Source of the DNA: an uncultured Chthoniobacterales bacterium
GTDB taxonomy: Bacteria; Verrucomicrobiota; Verrucomicrobiae; Chthoniobacterales; UBA10450
DNA: 7,711 nucleotides
Assembly (NCBI GenBank): GCA_955652855.1
Contig: CATPCN010000499.1
Span: forward strand, 1-7,711
Direction of reading: 5' to 3'
Part shown: one piece after another, positions 1 to 7,711 of the stretch
Numbering within the stretch: position 1 is the stretch's first letter
Layout of the letters: each line of letters starts with the position of its first letter
The notes under the pieces: generated by a model
What the model was told of the DNA's origin: nothing
What the model saw: only the letters and a program-made list of their open reading frames with translations
Databases searched by the model: none
Translations under genes and position numbers: made by a program

Positions 1-534
1 ACCGATTCGCGGACCGCCTGCATTGCGAGCTGCAGCATGATCACCGGCAGCTATTGCCGCAACGATGCGTCCGCTCGACATCGGCCACCGCCGATAGAGG
101 ACGGCTTTGCCTTACGCCGCGGTAACCTCGTTTCTCGACCGCTCTGTCATCCAAGAATTCGGCCTCGCATCATTACCATCTCGAATCGGCGCGATGTCAT
201 CCGCCGATGTATCGACCGGCTGCCGCCATCACGCACGACTGCGAGCCGTCAAATCCCCATAGTGGTTTAGCTTTCCCGAACGGCATCGGGGCATGCCGCG
301 GTTTCCTCCCTCGAGGCTTGTGCGACGCCTGCCCGCGCGGCGTCATCACGCCCTCACACGCCTGCGCGTGAGGGCAGGCATCGCACAACCCTTAACAGAA
401 GCGGCCGTTGCCTTCTGAGCGAATGCGCGGTGAGCGTTGAGCGTCGCTTTCGTAATGCCTCCGCGACATCACCGGATGATGGACTGGTGGAAAGGAATGG
501 CACGTCAACCGGGTCCGGTTCATGCAATGCCGCG
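1..534. other. Gene-poor stretch downstream of the subtilase gene
   Basis: I see no convincing gene here. Short open frames on both strands lack Shine-Dalgarno sites and look like random translation of GC-rich DNA. At the very left edge an ATG on the minus strand (36-38) opens a frame reading MLQLAMQAVRESV that runs off the window. It has no clear ribosome site, so it is at best a possible gene start. The stretch contains a large inverted repeat (318-388) and two small perfect hairpins, CATCA/TGATG at 467-481 and AACCGG/CCGGTT at 507-520. The second lies about 15 bp past the stop codon of the subtilase gene but has no following T-run on the minus strand, so it is not a classical intrinsic terminator. 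Confidence 0.6.
318..388. repeat. 17-bp inverted repeat able to form a three-way junction
   Basis: The left arm TTGTGCGACGCCTGCCC (318-334) pairs with 372-388 at 16 of 17 positions; the single mismatch is C326 with A380. Inside the 37-base loop two further hairpins fit side by side. The first is GGCGT/ACGCC with loop CATC (339-352). The second is 354-371, with a TCAC/GTGA stem continued by an A-C mismatch and two more pairs around loop CCTG. Outer stem and both inner hairpins can coexist as a three-way junction. No T-run follows on either strand, which argues against a simple terminator. It could be a structured RNA, a folded single-stranded DNA site, or a dispersed genomic repeat. Confidence 0.6.
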
Positions 535-2274
535 CTACAAGCCCGTAAATAGGCGAGGTACGGATAGCCAGTAACGACTATTGTCCGACTTCGTCGCGTT
601 TTGCAGAGACAGTAGGTTGCTTCTGTAGTTGCCGTACCAATTGGACCGAGAAGCAGATGGAATTGGAGAGTTGTAAGCCTCCCGAAGCGCCAGCATCCAG
701 GCAACTCTTGGCGTAGAAAAGCTGGTGCCGCACTTCGAGGCGTCACCTTCGAACCGTCCTTCGTAGGCAAACCCATAGAACGTGTTGGCCCCGTTCAGAG
801 GCAGTGTGCCGCTTCCACACAAAAGTTTGCCCGTGTTGTCGGTGTTCATGACGGCGACGATGTCACCCGGCGCAGACTTTGCACGGGAAGCCAGATAGAC
901 GGCATCCTTCACGACATCCTTCTTGTCGTTCCCGGTGGCTGCCAGCGTGACGCCGAAGGAGTCCGGGTCAGGTCCAAACTCGATGTCGTATCTTTCGACC
1001 GTCCACGACATGCTTATGAAGAACGGAACCCCAGTCGTCTGGGAATACAACTGCGCGAATTTCTCCAGTACCGTGACAGGCGTCTGTTGTGCAGGGCCAA
1101 CCGCATCGACCACCTTAGATGGAATTTGCCCCACGAGGTCTTTCGCGTCGACCGCCGCACGATTAGTGATGTCCGCCGTTGGCCCGTACTTTCCAAGATT
1201 CTTATGAAGTGCGCCTGCCACTAAGGTAATTTGCGTGAGTTCCTGCCAAATATCTTTGGACCATTTTTGCTCAGTGAATAGCGGCAAACACACGACCTTT
1301 ACTCGATCGGACAACTTCGCGAAATCGGCGAACGATGTGGTCACCAATTCGGCGTGTGAGGTTCGACCGTTCGCTTGAATAGGGAAGTCTGTCTTAGTGG
1401 CCGCGCTCCTCAACGCGTTGTTCAGATTGCTCGGTCCGAGATAGTACTTCTGGCGTACGACGTCTATTGCCTTTACTACGAATTCACGTGAGGAATCGAA
1501 CAGGGTATCCGATGGCCATGAGTCATCCAGCACGAAGAGGACCACATCCTGAGACGGCGCGCGTTTTTTCAGGAGAGCAGAAACGAAGTCGATGTCGCTG
1601 GCCGTCCCGATGCCTGAAGCGTCTGACTTGGCATCGGCGAATCGTACCGTGATGGGCTGCGACCACACCGTCAAGCTCACGTCGCTTCCCAAAGCGTCAA
1701 CCTCGGCTTTTGCCTGCGCGACCGTAACCCATCGCCATTGATTGACAAGCGGCTCTGCACGGCGGTTGAAGTCGAGGATACGCCCGGCATACGCGTTCGT
1801 GGATGGTCTTCCGATTGCACCCCGCAGCGCTTCGGAATACGTCGGGCCGCCTTGGGTGCGCGGCAACCCGTAATACGGATTTCCCGCGACAGGCGCCTTC
1901 CATTGATACCGAGGCAAGTCCGGAATCACGAGTTCCTTTCCGGCCTGCAGCCCCTTCAAATCCGGGACACCGTTCAACGTCTGTATCTTGTTGGTCAGTC
2001 GCTCGTACAGATCCGGGGCGGCCGTTTGACCCACGCCGAACTGCTTACTGAGGATCTTTTGAAGATTGTCCCCTGGCTTGATCGAGTAGGACTTGACAAG
2101 GTTGGATTGCAGAAGCGCATCCGTATGTGCAGAGAACGGCTCGTATTTCGCATTGACCGTTCTCTGCAGCAGAACGAGGCCGTCTTGCTGGGCGATGACG
2201 GAACTTGCTACTAGCGATATGGCAAGGATCGCCAGACTGCGCAACACGTAGGGGCCCAGGCGGGAGCGTTGCAT
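535..2274 (-). CDS. Secreted LysM-domain subtilase (divergent peptidase S8)
   Basis: This is a predicted exported serine protease of 579 residues from the ATG at 2274. Seen: a signal peptide (basic start, hydrophobic core, probable cleavage after SSVIA near residue 28), a LysM domain at about 61-119 (YSIKPGDNLQKI to ELVIPDLP), and a C-terminal subtilase domain from about 220. The catalytic set appears in the right order: Asp250 in FVLDDSW, His307 in RTSHAEL, oxyanion Asn449 in AATGND, Ser518 in CGTSFSTP. Asn-to-Ser spacing (69) is near that of subtilisin. The Asp and His motifs are degenerate: no D-[ST]-G, and HGTH is reduced to HAEL. Cys486 and Cys515 could form a disulfide. LysM domains usually bind peptidoglycan or chitin-like glycans, so action at the cell wall is likely. 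The gene follows the lipoprotein gene by 21 bp and is probably cotranscribed. Substrate unknown; fold assignment is confident, activity less so. Confidence 0.9.
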   Translation of the reverse strand: MQRSRLGPYVLRSLAILAISLVASSVIAQQDGLVLLQRTVNAKYEPFSAHTDALLQSNLVKSYSIKPGDNLQKILSKQFGVGQTAAPDLYERLTNKIQTLNGVPDLKGLQAGKELVIPDLPRYQWKAPVAGNPYYGLPRTQGGPTYSEALRGAIGRPSTNAYAGRILDFNRRAEPLVNQWRWVTVAQAKAEVDALGSDVSLTVWSQPITVRFADAKSDASGIGTASDIDFVSALLKKRAPSQDVVLFVLDDSWPSDTLFDSSREFVVKAIDVVRQKYYLGPSNLNNALRSAATKTDFPIQANGRTSHAELVTTSFADFAKLSDRVKVVCLPLFTEQKWSKDIWQELTQITLVAGALHKNLGKYGPTADITNRAAVDAKDLVGQIPSKVVDAVGPAQQTPVTVLEKFAQLYSQTTGVPFFISMSWTVERYDIEFGPDPDSFGVTLAATGNDKKDVVKDAVYLASRAKSAPGDIVAVMNTDNTGKLLCGSGTLPLNGANTFYGFAYEGRFEGDASKCGTSFSTPRVAWMLALREAYNSPIPSASRSNWYGNYRSNLLSLQNATKSDNSRYWLSVPRLFTGL

Positions 2275-2284
2275 CCTTGACTCC
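2275..2284 (-). promoter_or_regulatory. Ribosome binding site that sets the subtilase start
   Basis: On the minus strand GGAG (2284-2281) sits six bases upstream of the ATG at 2274-2272. The longer frame would start at a TTG (2286-2284) that overlaps this GGAG and has no good Shine-Dalgarno of its own. Starting at the ATG also gives a cleaner signal peptide (MQRSRLG followed by the hydrophobic core). The ATG is therefore preferred over the TTG. Confidence 0.75.
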
Positions 2285-2295
2285 AATCACATCTG

Positions 2296-3180
2296 CTATT
2301 TTTTCTTCGCTGCCTTCACGTCGCTGATCGCCTGATTGAGGAGTCCCCAGTCGCTCGTCCCGACTGCCTCGTTTGTAACGTCCGCTTGGCAAAAATCGGA
2401 ATGCAGCGAAATCTTGCCCTTGCCAGGCAAAGGAACTCTTCGATATTGTGTTCCATCGGACACCGACAAGACCGCCGTGAAGGCGATGCCGTTCGCCTCG
2501 GTGCAGTCCTTGCCGCACCGGAACACCGCAACGTCATACGACCGGCATGCAGGAATAGGGAACCACGCGACGGACTGGCCAACTGAGGCGAGGTCCTTCA
2601 CAGGATAGTGGCGCATGCCGACTGGATTGGCGTCCTCCGTCGGCTTTATCGAGTATCCCCAGCAATTAGGGTTGTTTGGGGCCGGTCCGGTAACGGGCGT
2701 CGGAGTAACTGGATCAAGAACAAACGGCTTCAGGGGAGCCGTGGCGCAATCCACAGCCGCGAACTTGCCCGCGAGAGCGGCAAAACCAATCACGGCGTCG
2801 ATGGCATCCTTTCGATTGTCCGTGACCTGCGTTCCTATTGCAGTGATGATGAGCTCATCCGCGTACGTCACATTGCTGATCGTTGTTGGCGTCAGCGAAA
2901 AAGCGGCCGAGCTGCTGTCAACGGCCAAGAAGCGCGGAAGTGTGGTCTTGCCACCTTCGGCGTAAGCCACGGGAGCAGTGGCGAAACTAACCTTATCCGT
3001 GGCACCGTTCTTATCCGGCACCGAGTCCACTTTGATCACCGTTCGCGGTACCACGAACGCGAAACCAACACCCTCACTGCCTTCCTCAGGTAGCGATGAG
3101 TAGGTGAGCTTCGATTGAACCGCACAACCGACAAGCGAGAACGTGATGAGACCCAGTACAGCATTGGTTAGATAGTTCAT
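2296..3180 (-). CDS. Predicted lipoprotein of unknown function
   Basis: I do not recognise a family. The 294-residue product starts with a lipoprotein signal peptide ending in the lipobox LVGC, so Cys19 should be acylated; Ala at +2 suggests outer-membrane rather than inner-membrane retention by the usual Lol rule. The mature part is rich in beta-type sequence at about 35-145, then has a Pro/Thr-rich linker (about 156-168), then a second part with several aromatic residues. Six further cysteines (145, 173, 212, 222, 226, 264) fit disulfides in the periplasm or outside the cell. The C-terminus is basic (VKAAKKK). The start is supported by AGGGA six bases upstream of the ATG. The gene lies just upstream of the LysM-subtilase gene, suggesting the two are made together; the lipoprotein could anchor, inhibit or assist the protease, but the sequence does not say which. 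Confidence 0.88.
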   Translation of the reverse strand: MNYLTNAVLGLITFSLVGCAVQSKLTYSSLPEEGSEGVGFAFVVPRTVIKVDSVPDKNGATDKVSFATAPVAYAEGGKTTLPRFLAVDSSSAAFSLTPTTISNVTYADELIITAIGTQVTDNRKDAIDAVIGFAALAGKFAAVDCATAPLKPFVLDPVTPTPVTGPAPNNPNCWGYSIKPTEDANPVGMRHYPVKDLASVGQSVAWFPIPACRSYDVAVFRCGKDCTEANGIAFTAVLSVSDGTQYRRVPLPGKGKISLHSDFCQADVTNEAVGTSDWGLLNQAISDVKAAKKK

Positions 3181-3291
3181 GTTTCTTCCCTAAGAGTGTG
3201 CAGGCCATCCCCGTGCGTAGTCGTTCGTCCTTCCCGAATCGCTCCGCTCCCAAGTACAAGGTTGACGGAGGCTTCGCGAATGGGGCTCCGA

Positions 3292-3326
3292 AGATCCACT
3301 GCCTTATAGCGAGATCCAGTGCCTAT
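3292..3326. repeat. Direct repeat pair 20 bp apart upstream of the lipoprotein gene
   Basis: AGATCCACTGCCTTAT (3292-3307) and AGATCCAGTGCCTAT (3312-3326) differ by one substitution and one missing T. Their starts are 20 bp apart, about two helical turns. On the minus strand the sequence TATAAG (3308-3303), a possible weak -10 box, lies at the edge of the first copy, about 125 bp before the lipoprotein ATG. No good -35 box is seen at 17 bp. Such spacing is typical of operator half-sites on one DNA face, but a small tandem duplication would look the same. Confidence 0.5.
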
Positions 3327-3369
3327 CCGCAGCTCCTCGTCTTGCTGTCATCATAGTTCCGCGGACCCC

Positions 3370-3394
3370 GGGTGAATCATCACCCTTTTGGGTG
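3370..3394. other. Overlapping, mutually exclusive hairpins
   Basis: GGGTGA (3370-3375) can pair with TCACCC (3380-3385) around loop ATCA. The same CACCC (3381-3385) can instead pair with GGGTG (3390-3394) around loop TTTT. Both stems are perfect, and only one can form at a time. The layout resembles a small attenuator switch, but there is no T-run after the second stem and no coding sequence close by on the plus strand. Confidence 0.4.
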
Positions 3395-3540
3395 GGTGTA
3401 ATTGGTAGGGTGGCCAAAGGATTCTGGTTTCGCGAGTTCGCGAGCGTGTCTTGTGGTTCCATAAGTCTAAACGCATGGCCGCTTTGGCAGTCGGTAAGCG
3501 ACAGGACGCTGGAGCTGGCTCGTTGCCTGGGTGCCAAATT

Positions 3541-3616
3541 TGGTTCTCCTTCAGGGGAAAGGAGACCAGTATGAAACCCTGCCACCGGCAGTACGCCACC
3601 AGCCCTCGAACAGGGG
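3541..3616 (+). other. Hairpin cluster, possible structured RNA or mobile-element remnant
   Basis: Three stems follow each other on the plus strand. The first is TGGT(T)CTCCTT with AAGGAGACCA (3541-3568), ten pairs with one bulged T. The second is CTGCC/GGCAG around ACC (3579-3591). The third is CCCT/AGGG around CGAAC (3603-3615). The 3' side of the first stem contains GGAG six bases before an ATG (3571) that opens an 18-codon frame, MKPCHRQYATSPRTGESS, ending at 3627. Structured RNA next to short frames would fit a fragment of a group II intron or similar element, but no reverse-transcriptase sequence or intron boundary was recognised. Treat the identity as unproven. Confidence 0.3.
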
Positions 3617-3747
3617 AAAGCTCCTAGGGCAAAAGGTGGGGCGCCAGATCGCTACTGTAGGAGCCATCTTCCCAGAAATGCATGGATCGAAAAGCCAGCT
3701 CAGGTCATCGGAGCCACCTGCGCGGGCGCCAGCGCCGCTCGTTATCA

Positions 3748-5289
3748 TCATCGCTTCGACGTTGTCCTAGTACGCCGAAACGCGGACGACCGCCAGGAGG
3801 CACCGACGGAGTTCACGTCTCCAAGCGGATCGGGTCGTGAAAGATTTCTATGGTGCACGTCCTGTTCGCGATCCCCGTACAACATCGTGACGTTGATTCG
3901 ACGGTCTTCGTAGTCGGGTCGAAAGCGCACGGCATCTGTGCCGTGGAAAAGGTCCGAATTAAAGATGATTGCTCGGTTTTGCCGGTACGGGATTCTGATG
4001 CTGCGCGACTGCTGCCGTCTGAGGAATGGCTTAATGACGTCATGGCGCCCGTTGTAAGTGTCGAAGTCCCACCACTGAGGTGCATCTACGTCGTAGATGA
4101 GCAAGCCACCCGACGTCGGATCCAAATTGGCGTCATCTGGCGTAATCCAGAAATTCACGTTGACTGCCGCAAAATCGGCATGCGTCGACGCGTCTGCGGG
4201 AAGCATGGCGTCGTACTTGAATCCCCATAGCTGGCGAAGGGGAAAGCGATCGCCGATGACCCTCGGAAGAGTGTCGCGGAGCTCCTCAGCGATCTGCAGC
4301 AATAAGGGGCAGTTAAAGCCATCCTGAAAAAATGCGCCAAGTCGCCCATATGCGTAGCGATTCCCGGACCACACCGTCGACTCGAGGCAAAATGCGCGGA
4401 CGCCGTTCAGAGCTTCGGGCGTTAGAAAGTCGTCGATGATCACGATTCCCGGAGGCCGGTCGAGATATCGAGTTTCAATTTCGGCAGGATTCCAGGTCTC
4501 GGAAAGCGCCCGCCGAATGCGGGGCGTGTCGCGGACGTGGATCAGTCGGTTGTATGCGTAACCGATGGATTCGAACAGTTCTCCCTTAAGAGCCGTCCGT
4601 GAATCGAGCCCCTCCGGTTCCAACCGATTGAGCGCTTGCAGAAAAGACTCTATGACGCGATCCCCTTCGTCGCCCAATAGCCCGCGCGCGCGAAGGTATC
4701 GCAATTGTTCGACGTCGTGCCGCAGCTTCGGCACGGTCACGGGCAGAGACGGTGTTTCCGCAGGCGCATACCCCCTGGGCATCCCGGCGACACCCATAGA
4801 TGTCCGAATGTCCCCTCCCCACCGCAACTCTGCGATGATTCGCGCAAGCTCCCCCGCCATGGTGAGATCCCGACTCCCCATCGCCCGTGAGACGAGCCCT
4901 TGCATCCACTCAACGCCACCGACTTCGGACCGCACCGCGCGGAATAGCGCGTAGCTCTCTTTGCTTCTCCCCGCGCGCACGAGCAGCGCCGCTAGATTCC
5001 GACGCGCCAATGCGAGAGTCGGGTTCTTTTCAAGCGCCTTCGAGTAGAAGGCAACCGCCTGGTCTACCGCTCCTCTGATCTCGCAGACCCATCCGAGGTT
5101 GTTGTGGGCCATCGCATGATCGGGCGACACCGCGATCGCGCGTAGAAAGTAGGCCTCCGCTTCTGCGTATCGCCTTTGCCCGGCGAGGTCGTGCCCAGCA
5201 TCGACGAGCAATCTGGCCTCGTCACCATCCGAGCCCGCGAACCCACCGCTCGCTGGTTCTGTGCGATCCGCGAGCATCGAGGTCTCCAC
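3748..5289 (-). CDS. TPR protein with C-terminal 2-oxoglutarate/Fe(II) oxygenase domain
   Basis: A 513-residue, probably cytoplasmic dioxygenase. Three TPR-like helical repeats of 34 residues fill about 25-126 (for example AMAHNNLGWV...KALEKNPTL); such repeats normally bind a protein partner. A helical linker runs to about 270. The catalytic double-stranded beta-helix domain follows from about 278 (PPGIVIIDDFL): His370 and Asp372 (THADF) and His449 (LFHGTD) are the expected Fe(II) ligands, and Arg464 in RRINVTM is the likely 2-oxoglutarate anchor. The motif set is intact, so hydroxylation of a protein or peptide side chain is the likely reaction; the substrate is not shown. The family resembles SM-20/prolyl-4-hydroxylase-like enzymes. 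The GTG start is set by AGGGAG six bases upstream, which touches the stop of the Thr-Gly repeat gene, so the two are translationally coupled. The last 25 or so residues are basic and Ser/Arg-rich and may be a variable tail. Confidence 0.92.
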   Translation of the reverse strand: METSMLADRTEPASGGFAGSDGDEARLLVDAGHDLAGQRRYAEAEAYFLRAIAVSPDHAMAHNNLGWVCEIRGAVDQAVAFYSKALEKNPTLALARRNLAALLVRAGRSKESYALFRAVRSEVGGVEWMQGLVSRAMGSRDLTMAGELARIIAELRWGGDIRTSMGVAGMPRGYAPAETPSLPVTVPKLRHDVEQLRYLRARGLLGDEGDRVIESFLQALNRLEPEGLDSRTALKGELFESIGYAYNRLIHVRDTPRIRRALSETWNPAEIETRYLDRPPGIVIIDDFLTPEALNGVRAFCLESTVWSGNRYAYGRLGAFFQDGFNCPLLLQIAEELRDTLPRVIGDRFPLRQLWGFKYDAMLPADASTHADFAAVNVNFWITPDDANLDPTSGGLLIYDVDAPQWWDFDTYNGRHDVIKPFLRRQQSRSIRIPYRQNRAIIFNSDLFHGTDAVRFRPDYEDRRINVTMLYGDREQDVHHRNLSRPDPLGDVNSVGASWRSSAFRRTRTTSKR

Positions 5290-5300
5290 TCCCTTCTCCC

Positions 5301-5303
<3 letters not shown>
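5287..5303 (-). promoter_or_regulatory. Stop/Shine-Dalgarno overlap coupling the repeat and oxygenase genes
   Basis: On the minus strand the junction reads TAAGGGAGAAGGGAGTG. TAA (5303-5301) ends the Thr-Gly repeat gene, AGGGAG (5301-5296) is a strong Shine-Dalgarno that uses the last A of the stop, and GTG (5289-5287) starts the oxygenase gene after a six-base spacer. A ribosome ending on the first gene is placed directly over the second start. This favours GTG 5289 over the internal ATG at 5277. Confidence 0.8.
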
Positions 5304-6380
<1,077 letters not shown>

Positions 6381-7394
6381 TCAATTCCTTTCCCCTTGCA
6401 ATTTCCAAAGTGACGCGATGTCTGTCTGCAAAGACCCAGCGAACTGATCCAACCGCTGGAGCTCAGTGCGAGTCATTGGCTTCACGACGTAATCTCGAAG
6501 CGGGTCCCAAAGCGGGTCGACAAATAGGTTGACTCGAAGAAACCGCATAACCCGGCATCGCAAAGTCTTTATGCGTACCGACTGAGCTGTGTCAGGCTGA
6601 TAGTTCAATGTGAGCGACTGCGAAACACCTTCCACGGTGACAACTACGGTGACAATCACAGGTGTCGAATCGGCCCCTAGCTGCACCTTTAGAAGCCATT
6701 CAGTCGTCGGCCCGACAATCGCTGCGCCATTGACCGACCAGGAGTATCCGATTGTGTCTCCGACGGGCACGTTATTGACCTGCGCCCAGAAATGCACTTC
6801 GCCTCCGGGTGCGGTAGCCGCTATGCCGCATTCGTTGACAATGACGTTGATGCGTGCATCGATAGCAAATTGATCACGCCCATCCGCGGTCAGAGTGATA
6901 TTGTCGGCCGAGATGCCAACCCCTGAGCCCAAAACGCTTGCCGATATGTCTAGAGAGTTAACATTTCCAATGGTCCCCAAATCAACGCCAATGCTCCGGC
7001 CTGCGCCGCCGCAGTCTTGACCTTGGCCACGGGGATTCCGAGCGTGGAGCGCGGTAGAAAGCGATCCGTTCACCTGGTCGATATGAACATCTACGCCGGA
7101 CGTAGAGAAGTCGCGATCAATTGACTGATTGACACTCCACTTGACGACGGCAGGATCGTCCATAACGTTACCGACCAACTGGCCAATGAACTCTACGTCG
7201 AAATCGAAGGGCTCCTTGATGCCTAGATCACTTACCGTGTTAAGTTTGAAGCGAAGTTGACCCGGAAATTTCCCAACACAAATGTTGGACTTGGTCCTGT
7301 GGCCAGGATTTACTTGGCTCGGCCCGTTAAGGTCAAACTCCATCGAGCCAATTACTAAGGTGTCTGAGTCCAGAAGGTTTGTGTAGGCACTCAT
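6381..7394 (-). CDS. Unknown protein with a PKD/Ig-like beta domain
   Basis: I do not recognise a family. The 337-residue product starts at an ATG with AGGAG seven bases upstream, and has no signal peptide or membrane segment. Residues 1-190 are beta-rich and polar, with several Asp/Asn-rich turns (for example MEFDLNGPSQ and ISADNITLTADGRDQ). A Cys-Gly-Gly segment lies near 128 in GQGQDCGGAG. Residues about 193-265 look like one PKD or Ig-type beta-sandwich: GGEVHFWAQV, then IGYSWSVNGA, then VIVTVVVTVEG. A short basic hydrophobic segment follows (about 273-300), and a helical tail (about 307-334, MTRTELQRLDQFAGSL) closes it. It is the first gene of the upstream group, 117 bp before the Thr-Gly repeat gene. 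PKD-like folds usually bind proteins or glycans on cell surfaces, so the lack of an export signal is odd. It could be a structural or assembly partner of the repeat protein; this is inference from position. Confidence 0.85.
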   Translation of the reverse strand: MSAYTNLLDSDTLVIGSMEFDLNGPSQVNPGHRTKSNICVGKFPGQLRFKLNTVSDLGIKEPFDFDVEFIGQLVGNVMDDPAVVKWSVNQSIDRDFSTSGVDVHIDQVNGSLSTALHARNPRGQGQDCGGAGRSIGVDLGTIGNVNSLDISASVLGSGVGISADNITLTADGRDQFAIDARINVIVNECGIAATAPGGEVHFWAQVNNVPVGDTIGYSWSVNGAAIVGPTTEWLLKVQLGADSTPVIVTVVVTVEGVSQSLTLNYQPDTAQSVRIKTLRCRVMRFLRVNLFVDPLWDPLRDYVVKPMTRTELQRLDQFAGSLQTDIASLWKLQGERN

Positions 7395-7711
7395 GGCGCG
7401 ACTCCTCGTGGATTCGCAGCGGATTGCAAGCCGACAATTTCTCTCGAAGGTAGGCTGTTCCGGACAGGGATTACGCGACCTTCCCGATGACCCCCTTACA
7501 TGTCGTCCTCTCAGCTGTTTCGGTGCCTTAGATGACGGCCGTGAGACTGCGCATTCAATTGTCAGAGGAACAAAGGTTGACGAAGAATGCCGATCGAGTC
7601 ATCGGCCAGTTGGATCGTCCTTTTGGGTTATCACCGATGGTCGGAGGGCTTGATCAGCCGAGTCCGATGCACTCGGAGAGAGCGACGCGTCGTGAGGCAA
7701 GGCGGGTGGCG
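7395..7711. other. Upstream region of the first gene
   Basis: No convincing complete gene is seen. On the minus strand one frame entering from the right edge (7709) stays open for about 36 codons (beginning PPALPHDASL) and stops with TGA at 7601-7599; this could be the end of an upstream gene, but nothing identifies it. Two small hairpins occur: GCCGAT/ATCGGC around CGAGTC (7589-7606) and CCGAGT/ACTCGG around a seven-base loop (7658-7676). Neither has a T-run. The promoter of the upstream gene group probably lies between 7400 and 7600, but no clear -35/-10 pair was found. Confidence 0.45.

Larger units (their letters stand above)
3181..3747. other. 567-bp intergenic stretch between the two gene groups
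   Basis: No convincing protein gene is present. Going from the lipoprotein start outwards there is a direct repeat pair (3292-3326) around a minus-strand TATAAG, overlapping alternative hairpins (3370-3394), a perfect tandem 8-mer TTCGCGAG (3429-3444), a chain of hairpins (3541-3616), and a GC-rich palindromic segment near 3720-3737. The promoter of the lipoprotein-subtilase pair should lie here; no strong paired -35/-10 boxes were found. The density of small structures and of open frames on both strands at 3531-3770 suggests decayed mobile DNA or a structured RNA, but no transposase or reverse-transcriptase motif is visible. Confidence 0.55.

Noticed and set aside
37..270. Plus-strand frame at the left edge
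   Set aside because: No ribosome site, no recognisable motif and unusual composition rich in Arg, Pro and Ile; it looks like chance.
507..520. Hairpin AACCGG/CCGGTT as terminator of the subtilase gene
   Set aside because: The stem is only six pairs with a two-base loop, and no T-run follows on the minus strand.
2275..2286. TTG start extending the subtilase by four residues
   Set aside because: TTG has no good Shine-Dalgarno and overlaps the GGAG that serves the ATG at 2274.
7393..7653. Plus-strand frame of 86 codons diverging from the PKD-like gene
   Set aside because: Its start overlaps the minus-strand start codon, it lacks a ribosome site, and no motif is visible.

Overview
The window looks like a chromosomal accessory region of a moderately GC-rich proteobacterium. 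Shine-Dalgarno sites are good, start codons are ATG or GTG, and both a Sec signal peptide and a lipobox are present. I lean towards the Burkholderiales on general character only; no marker gene fixes the taxon. No rRNA, tRNA, CRISPR array, transposase or integrase was seen.

All five convincing genes lie on the minus strand, so transcription runs from high to low coordinates. The upstream group has three genes. The first (7394-6381) encodes a protein with no signal peptide, a PKD/Ig-like beta domain and a helical tail. The second (6263-5301) encodes a protein with a helical N-terminal domain followed by a long Thr-Gly alternating tract. The third (5289-3748) encodes a TPR protein with a C-terminal 2-oxoglutarate/Fe(II) oxygenase domain. 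The last two are tightly coupled: the stop codon of the repeat gene touches the Shine-Dalgarno of the oxygenase gene. After 567 bp with no convincing gene comes a downstream pair: a lipoprotein (3180-2296) and, 21 bp further on, a secreted LysM-subtilase (2274-535).

The best candidate for something undescribed is the repeat protein plus oxygenase pair. The repeat protein has the shape of a modification substrate: a folded N-terminal domain carrying a DPxxVLAEY element, then a low-complexity tract. The next gene encodes an oxygenase with a protein-binding TPR front end and an intact HxD...H...R set. The repeat is kept at protein level although its codons are scrambled. The exported lipoprotein and divergent subtilase could be a surface or maturation module of the same locus, but nothing in the sequence links the two groups beyond shared orientation and proximity.

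The gene-poor stretches hold several structures: a 17-bp inverted repeat that can fold into a three-way junction (318-388), a pair of near-identical direct repeats 20 bp apart upstream of the lipoprotein gene (3292-3326), overlapping alternative hairpins (3370-3394), and a run of hairpins with a tiny plus-strand ORF (3541-3627).
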